NCBI RefSeq assembly: GCF_001293685.1
Contig: NZ_BCAG01000003.1
Span: 2,108,001-2,172,000 of the forward strand
Origin: Desulfatitalea tepidiphila
GTDB lineage: Bacteria > Desulfobacterota > Desulfobacteria > Desulfobacterales > Desulfosarcinaceae
DNA length: 64,000 bases
Reading direction: 5' to 3'
A model generated the notes under the pieces. It made no database searches. It saw only the letters and a list, made by a program, of their open reading frames with translations, and had not been told where the DNA came from. A program made the translations under genes and the position numbers. Positions 59,904 through 64,000 of the stretch are shown piece by piece (the first letter of the stretch is position 1; every line of letters starts with the position of its first letter).

Positions 59904-60659
59904 ATGAAGATTTCCGTTTGCGGGAAGGGAGGCAGCGGCAAAAGTACCGTCACGACGCTGCTGGCCAAGCAGGCCCTTCGACGACAGCTGGCCGTACTGG
60001 TCGTCGATGCGGACGATTCCAATGCCGGGCTATACAGAATGCTCGGTTTCGACACTCCCCCGGCGCCTCTGATGGATCTGGTGGGCGGCAAGGCCGGCAT
60101 CAAGCAAAAAATGGGCAAAGGGTCGCTCATGACCCAGTCCCAGATTCGTCCGGAAGACATCGCCCCCGAGTTTATCCGCAAGCACGACGGGCTCATGCTG
60201 GTGGGTATCGGAAAAATCCTGCAGGCGCTCGAAGGCTGCGCCTGCCCGATGGGCGTATTGAACCGGGAGTTCCTCAAAAAGCTGACCTTGGACAAGAATG
60301 AAATCGCCATCGTCGACATGGAAGCCGGCGTCGAGCATTTCGGCCGCGGCATCGACGAGAACCTCGACTGGATCCTGGTGGTGGTCGAACCCTCGTTCGA
60401 CTCGCTGAACCTGGCCGCCAGAATCAAGACGTTGGCCGCGGGGATGAACAAGAAGGTGGCCGCCGTGCTGAACAAGACCCCCTCCCAGGACGTGTCTTTA
60501 AAGATGAGGGAGGCCCTTGCCAAACACGGATTGGTCATCGCCGGGATCTTCCCCCAGGACCGCCTGGTATTTGATGCCTGTTTCAATGGAACTGTTCCGG
60601 ACCGCGGTGAGGCTTTCGAAATGGCCGGCCAGGTGCTGGATCTGCTTTTGACCCAATAG
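59904..60659 (+). CDS. cooC: CooC-type nickel-insertion ATPase
   Basis: 251 residues. MinD/CooC fold. Deviant Walker A GKGGSGKSTVTTLLAKQA, VVDADDSNAGL, the CXC motif in EGCACPMGVLNREFL (nickel-binding dimer interface cysteines in CooC), and IAIVDMEAGVEHFGRGID. This set is specific to CooC-like ATPases that mature carbon monoxide dehydrogenase / acetyl-CoA synthase. AAGGAG lies eight bases before the ATG. A CooT-like gene follows 29 bases later. Confidence 0.9.
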   Translation: MKISVCGKGGSGKSTVTTLLAKQALRRQLAVLVVDADDSNAGLYRMLGFDTPPAPLMDLVGGKAGIKQKMGKGSLMTQSQIRPEDIAPEFIRKHDGLMLVGIGKILQALEGCACPMGVLNREFLKKLTLDKNEIAIVDMEAGVEHFGRGIDENLDWILVVVEPSFDSLNLAARIKTLAAGMNKKVAAVLNKTPSQDVSLKMREALAKHGLVIAGIFPQDRLVFDACFNGTVPDRGEAFEMAGQVLDLLLTQ

Positions 60660-60688
60660 CAACACCATCAGCCCCGGGAGGCCTCCCA

Positions 60689-60889
60689 ATGTGTTTGAGC
60701 ACGGTTTTCCTCAATGCGGGCGACACATCCACGGAAGTCATGAAAGATGTGGCGCACATTGAAGCCGACAAGGACGGCTACTGGTTGTTCAACCTGTTTG
60801 GCGAAAAAAAATTCGTCGAGGGATCGATTCAAAGCGTGGACCTCGTGGACGAGCACCTCATCGTGCTCCATTCGCACAAACCGGCCTGA
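60689..60889 (+). CDS. CooT-like small nickel-binding protein
   Basis: 66 residues, beginning Met-Cys-Leu-Ser, with DGYWLFNLFGEKKFVEGSIQSVDLVDEHLIVL, the CooT pattern also seen at 3784. Cys2 is the expected nickel ligand. GGGAGG is five bases before the ATG. Placement right after cooC supports nickel delivery to CODH/ACS. Confidence 0.87.
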   Translation: MCLSTVFLNAGDTSTEVMKDVAHIEADKDGYWLFNLFGEKKFVEGSIQSVDLVDEHLIVLHSHKPA

Positions 60890-60935
60890 TCGCTTTCAGC
60901 CTCTCATCCGAAAAAAGAGCGACACCCCGAATTTC

Positions 60936-61658
60936 ATGAAGATTCTCGACCAATTGATCGACAGTTTGAATATGGATGCCCCGGTTAAAGATATCTGCCA
61001 GGGCGTATTCGACACCGCCGTGCTGACCCGTCATTGCGGCCTGGCCGCCACCCTGCCGCGCGATGCGCTGCGGCAATCCCCGCCGCTGGTGGTCGATGCC
61101 GGCGAGTTATCCCGGCAAACGGCGCGGCAGCTGGTTGGATTGGCCTATTCGAACAGCATCCTCGAAGCCGCCATCGGAATGGCCACCATCAATTCGCTGA
61201 TCGATGTGGACGACACCCGTTGCGATGAACTGAATGCCGCCGAACTGATCATCGATAAGGGACGCGACAGGAAAGTGGCCATCATCGGCCACTTTCCCTT
61301 CGTGGACAAGGTTCGCAAAAAAGCGAAATCGTTGTGGGTCATCGAGAAGAATCCGAAACCCGGCGACCTCGAAGAAGACAAGGCCGCCGAACTGATCCCG
61401 GATGCCGATGTGGTGGCGATCACCGGCACGGCCCTGACTCACCACAGCCTTGAAGCGCTGCTGGCACTGTGCCATCCCTCCGCGTTCGTTCTGCTTCTCG
61501 GTGCTTCGGCCCCGCTCTCCCCTGTGCTGTTCGATTTCGGCGTGGACGCCATCTGCGGGACCTGGGTATCGGATCCGCCCACCGCCCTGCGTTGTGTCGC
61601 CCAGGGCGCCAATTACCGCCAAATCAAAGGGGTCAAGCGCCTCACCCTGTTGAGATAG
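60936..61658 (+). CDS. DUF364/DUF4213 heavy-metal chelation-domain protein
   Basis: 240 residues. N-terminal DUF4213-like part (about 1-95: QLIDSLNMDAPVKDICQGVFDTAV, GLAYSNSILEAAIGMATINSL) and a C-terminal Rossmann-like DUF364 part (KVAIIGHFPFVDKVRKKAKSLWVIEKNP, DADVVAITGTALTHHSLEALL, LLGASAPLSPVLFDFGVDAICG). Family members are linked to metal enzymes, and the structure of one suggested metal binding; no activity is proven. It is the last gene of the CooC run and probably takes part in metal handling. Start at ATG 60936; the frame upstream is a shadow of cooT. Confidence 0.82.
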   Translation: MKILDQLIDSLNMDAPVKDICQGVFDTAVLTRHCGLAATLPRDALRQSPPLVVDAGELSRQTARQLVGLAYSNSILEAAIGMATINSLIDVDDTRCDELNAAELIIDKGRDRKVAIIGHFPFVDKVRKKAKSLWVIEKNPKPGDLEEDKAAELIPDADVVAITGTALTHHSLEALLALCHPSAFVLLLGASAPLSPVLFDFGVDAICGTWVSDPPTALRCVAQGANYRQIKGVKRLTLLR

Positions 61659-61705
61659 GGCCGCTTGTCTGCAATTTAATTAGCTTTTTTAACCTTATAC
61701 CAGCA

Positions 61706-62000
61706 ATTCAACTGAATGCAATTCACCTTGAATGGCCCGCCCTCCAGAAGTTTTTTTGATACAAAAATTCGCATCGCATGGAAGATGGCAGGCGTGGGGG
61801 GAGCAGGTGGCCAGGGCCACGTGAGCCTGCGGTCTTAGTGCCAGTTGAATGCAAACGGCGGACAAGCGGCCCAGACTGTTTGAGCGCAGCGAGTTTCTGG
61901 GCCGCCCGCCGTGTATTTTATCGGCACTTGACCGCTTGGCGTGTGTCATCGGCCACCTGTTCCACCCATGCCGGGTTTACTTAAATGGGTTCAGTTAGAA
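61706..62000 (+). repeat. Palindromic element C2 with a nested insertion (295 bp)
   Basis: Ends ATTCAACTGAAT and TTCAGTTAGAA. Left part through ATGGCAGGCGTGGG and GTGGCCAGGGCCAC, and right part GGCCACCTGTTC to GCCGGGTTTA, align with C1. About 130 extra bases interrupt the alignment (61821-61948). It fills most of the 487-base gap between the DUF364 gene and DUF2760. Confidence 0.7.
61837..61928. repeat. Nested palindromic segment D inside C2
   Basis: AGTGCC (61837-61842) and GGCACT (61923-61928) bracket a GC-rich hairpin, GCGGCCCAG / CTGGGCCGC, around TGTTTGAGCGCAGCGAGTTT. It interrupts element C2 and looks like a separate small palindromic insertion. Confidence 0.6.
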
Positions 62001-62145
62001 CCCCTGACCTAATCTCTACCCGATGTACAGCCCGCACAATCCATGATACAGAGGTGTTTTTTAAATCGGAGCCAAGGTGGCCGTCGATTCGGCACCGTCT
62101 CCGCGATCATCTTTTTTTTAATTGCCAAAAAGGAGCACGATGATC

Positions 62146-62901
62146 ATGGATACCGCCAAACCTTCCACCCGGCCCATCATGGTACGGGTCCTTTTTTTCA
62201 GCTTACTCTCCGCCGCGGCCGTGGCCGGAGCTGTTTTTTGGGGCCTTAAGGAGATGTCAGTCCGCGCCAGCCTGCTGGTGCAGGCGCATCCCGAACTGGC
62301 CGAAGCCCAGACCCTGGCCGGTTGGGTCGAAACGCTCCGTCGGGGTTTCTGGTCTTACGGCGTGCCGACGCTCCTGGTCTTTTTCCTGATCATGGCCGTG
62401 TTGACCTGGTGGTCCCTGCGCAGCCCCTTCCTTCGGCGACCCGTTCCAACGGCACCGCGCCGACCCGCGCCGGCGAAGGCCAAGCCGCAAACGGAAGCAG
62501 CGCCATCCAGCGCCGAAACGGACCGGCGGCTTTACCTGCACCTGATCGCCGTGCTGCAAAAGGAGGGACGGCTGCTCGATTTCTTCTCCGAGGACCTGGC
62601 CCAATACAACGACGGCCAGATCGGCGCGGCCGTGCGCAGCATTCACGAAAGCTGCAAAAAGGTGCTGGACCGGCACATCGCGCCCCAATCCGTGCTCGAG
62701 GTCCAGGAGGGTGAAGAGATCGCGGTGCAAAAGGATTTCGATCCCAACACATTGAAACTGGTCGGCAATGTCACCGGCGAACCACCGTTCAAGGGAGTCG
62801 TGCGCCACCGCGGCTGGCGGGCCCGCAAGGTCGATCTGCCGACCTTCTCCGGCCGGCAACCCCATGACATCATCGCCCCGGCCGAAGTCGAAGTGCAGTA
62901 A
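62146..62901 (+). CDS. DUF2760 membrane protein
   Basis: 251 residues. Two N-terminal membrane helices (VLFFSLLSAAAVAGAVFWGL and GVPTLLVFFLIMAVLTWW) separated by a short periplasmic loop, then a proline/alanine linker and the DUF2760 domain (LHLIAVLQKEGRLLDFFSEDLAQYNDGQIGAAVRSIHESC, VGNVTGEPPFKGVVRHRGWRARKVDLP). AAGGAG is ten bases before ATG 62146; an ATG two codons earlier is also possible. It pairs with the Hsp70 gene 11 bases downstream. Confidence 0.88.
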   Translation: MDTAKPSTRPIMVRVLFFSLLSAAAVAGAVFWGLKEMSVRASLLVQAHPELAEAQTLAGWVETLRRGFWSYGVPTLLVFFLIMAVLTWWSLRSPFLRRPVPTAPRRPAPAKAKPQTEAAPSSAETDRRLYLHLIAVLQKEGRLLDFFSEDLAQYNDGQIGAAVRSIHESCKKVLDRHIAPQSVLEVQEGEEIAVQKDFDPNTLKLVGNVTGEPPFKGVVRHRGWRARKVDLPTFSGRQPHDIIAPAEVEVQ

Positions 62902-62912
62902 GGAGTATCGGC

Positions 62913-64000
62913 ATGTCTGATGCGCAATACATCATCGGCATCGACCTGGGCACCACCAACAGCGTCGTGGCCTATGTTTCGGCAGATACCCCAACGGTCG
63001 AGGAGGCCCATATCCGCCTGTTCGAGATCCCCCAACTGGTGGATAACGGCGTGGTGGAAACGCGCCCGGTGCTGCCGTCGTTCGTGCTCATGCCGCCGGC
63101 CGAAGGGATGCCCTGCGAAGAGCTGGCCCTGCCCTGGGATACGTCACCGCACTATGCGGTGGGGGAATACGCCCGGCGGCGCGGAGAAGAAATCCCGCAG
63201 CGACTGATCGCCTCGTCCAAATCGTGGCTGTGCAATACCTTGGTCGACCGCAAAGCGGCGATTCTTCCATGGGAAGGCGCCCCTTCAGGTCCATCGGCTG
63301 GTCCCGCTTCCCGCAAGCTGTCGCCGGTGGAAGCGTCGGCCGCCATCCTGCGCCACCTGCGCCAAGCCTGGAATCACGTCATGGCCCGAAGCGATGATGG
63401 CGCCGACGGCCCCATGGACGACCGGCTCAAGATGGAAAACCAACTGGTTTACCTCACCGTGCCGGCCTCGTTCGACGCCGTGGCCCGCGAGCTGACCGTC
63501 GAGGCCGCCCAAATGGCCGGATTGCCGCGCGTCACGCTGCTCGAAGAGCCTCAGGCGGCCTTCTACGCCTGGATCGCCGGCCGCACCAGGAAATGGCGCG
63601 ACGCGGTCGAACCGGGCGACCTGGTCCTGGTCTGCGATGTGGGCGGCGGCACCAGCGATTTCAGCCTGATCCAGGTGGCCGAAAAAGAGGGCGCCCTAGA
63701 CCTGGAGCGCGTGGCCGTGGGCAACCATCTGCTGGTGGGCGGCACCAATATGGATTTGACCCTGGCCTATGCCCTGGCCCGTCAACTGGCCGAATCCGGC
63801 ACGACGCTGGACAACTGGCAGATGAACGGATTGTGGCACAGTTGCCGAGGCGCCAAGGAGCGCCTGCTGGCGGACCCGGATTGCGACCGCGTACCGATCA
63901 CCGTCCTGGGCCGGGGCAGCCGCCTGATCGGGGGCACCATCACCACCGAACTGACCCGGGCCACCGTGGAAAGCCTCCTGAAAGACGGCTTTTTCCCGGA
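62913..64000 (+). CDS. Hsp70/DnaK-like chaperone paralogue, cut by window edge
   Basis: 362 visible codons. Actin-type ATPase: IIGIDLGTTNSVVAYV (phosphate 1), EEPQAAFYAW, and LVLVCDVGGGTSDFSLIQV (phosphate 2). Differences from DnaK include a long insertion with ARSDDGADGPMDDRLKM and an N-lobe loop LFEIPQLVDNGVVETRPVLPSFV, typical of Hsp70-like proteins paired with DUF2760. The substrate-binding half lies beyond 64000. TAAGGAG is about seven bases before the ATG. Confidence 0.92.
   Translation, partial: MSDAQYIIGIDLGTTNSVVAYVSADTPTVEEAHIRLFEIPQLVDNGVVETRPVLPSFVLMPPAEGMPCEELALPWDTSPHYAVGEYARRRGEEIPQRLIASSKSWLCNTLVDRKAAILPWEGAPSGPSAGPASRKLSPVEASAAILRHLRQAWNHVMARSDDGADGPMDDRLKMENQLVYLTVPASFDAVARELTVEAAQMAGLPRVTLLEEPQAAFYAWIAGRTRKWRDAVEPGDLVLVCDVGGGTSDFSLIQVAEKEGALDLERVAVGNHLLVGGTNMDLTLAYALARQLAESGTTLDNWQMNGLWHSCRGAKERLLADPDCDRVPITVLGRGSRLIGGTITTELTRATVESLLKDGFFP

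Noticed and set aside
59387-60586. 399-codon minus-strand frame across the NifU-like and CooC genes
   Set aside because: The plus strand holds two clear families with ribosome binding sites; the minus frame is low-complexity antisense.

Overview
The window looks like a chromosomal segment of a GC-rich anaerobic Gram-negative bacterium. The best fit is a sulfate-reducing Desulfobacterota (Desulfosarcina-like). This placement is inferred from gene content: an anaerobic cobalamin pathway headed by an exported CbiK, a NikKLM-type nickel importer, CooC/CooT nickel chaperones, many multi-PAS histidine kinases, and small palindromic elements scattered between operons. There is no 16S gene, phage, transposase or CRISPR array.

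Layout. 1-11 kb: housekeeping genes. These are a PpiD/SurA-type foldase (cut by the window edge), tRNA-Ala with its terminator, then a leftward run (parA, parB, a NYN-domain protein, a DUF3842 protein, a CooT-like protein, and an IspH fused to a UbiA-like membrane domain), an M48 protease with TPRs, and an EF-G paralogue coupled to a GerMN protein. 11-15.4 kb: a repeat-rich gap, a nitronate monooxygenase-like flavoprotein, a stand-alone ParA with a ribbon-helix-helix partner, and a short Rho. 15.5-23.1 kb: a signalling array of two paralogous multi-PAS histidine kinases (the second broken by an in-frame TAA), a double receiver and a hybrid kinase. 23.1-41 kb: a leftward cobalamin supercluster behind a B12 riboswitch and intrinsic terminator. 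In transcription order it is cbiK, btuC-, btuD- and btuF-like genes, cbiL, a gate-type membrane protein, cbiA, cbiC, cbiD, cbiET, cbiF, cbiG, cbiH, a cobA-type adenosyltransferase, cbiP, cobD, cbiB. CbiJ/CobK and the CobU/S/T nucleotide-loop genes are not seen here. 41-48 kb: a lone periplasmic binding protein, a lipoprotein, a DarA/DarB-like pair and an ABC-2 exporter. 48-54 kb: an outer-membrane porin followed by nikK, nikL, a small membrane protein, nikM, nikQ and a double-ATPase nikO with a histidine-rich tail. 54-58 kb: a thioesterase, a MOP-like membrane protein, and a radical SAM/DUF89 pair. 58.7-61.7 kb: a metal-cofactor cassette (NifX-like, NifU-like, CooC, CooT, DUF364). 62-64 kb: DUF2760 and an Hsp70 that runs off the window.

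How it fits together. Much of the window concerns nickel and cobalt: import (porin plus NikKLMQO), delivery (CooC, two CooT proteins, possibly DUF364), and cobalt insertion into corrin (CbiK onward). That suits an organism using CODH/acetyl-CoA synthase, hydrogenase and corrinoid proteins, though those enzymes lie outside the window.

The non-coding space is unusually structured. At least three families of 125-160 bp palindromic elements occur in several copies, some nested in others. Two families share the same internal arms around different cores and tips. One shows a compensatory base change in its main stem.
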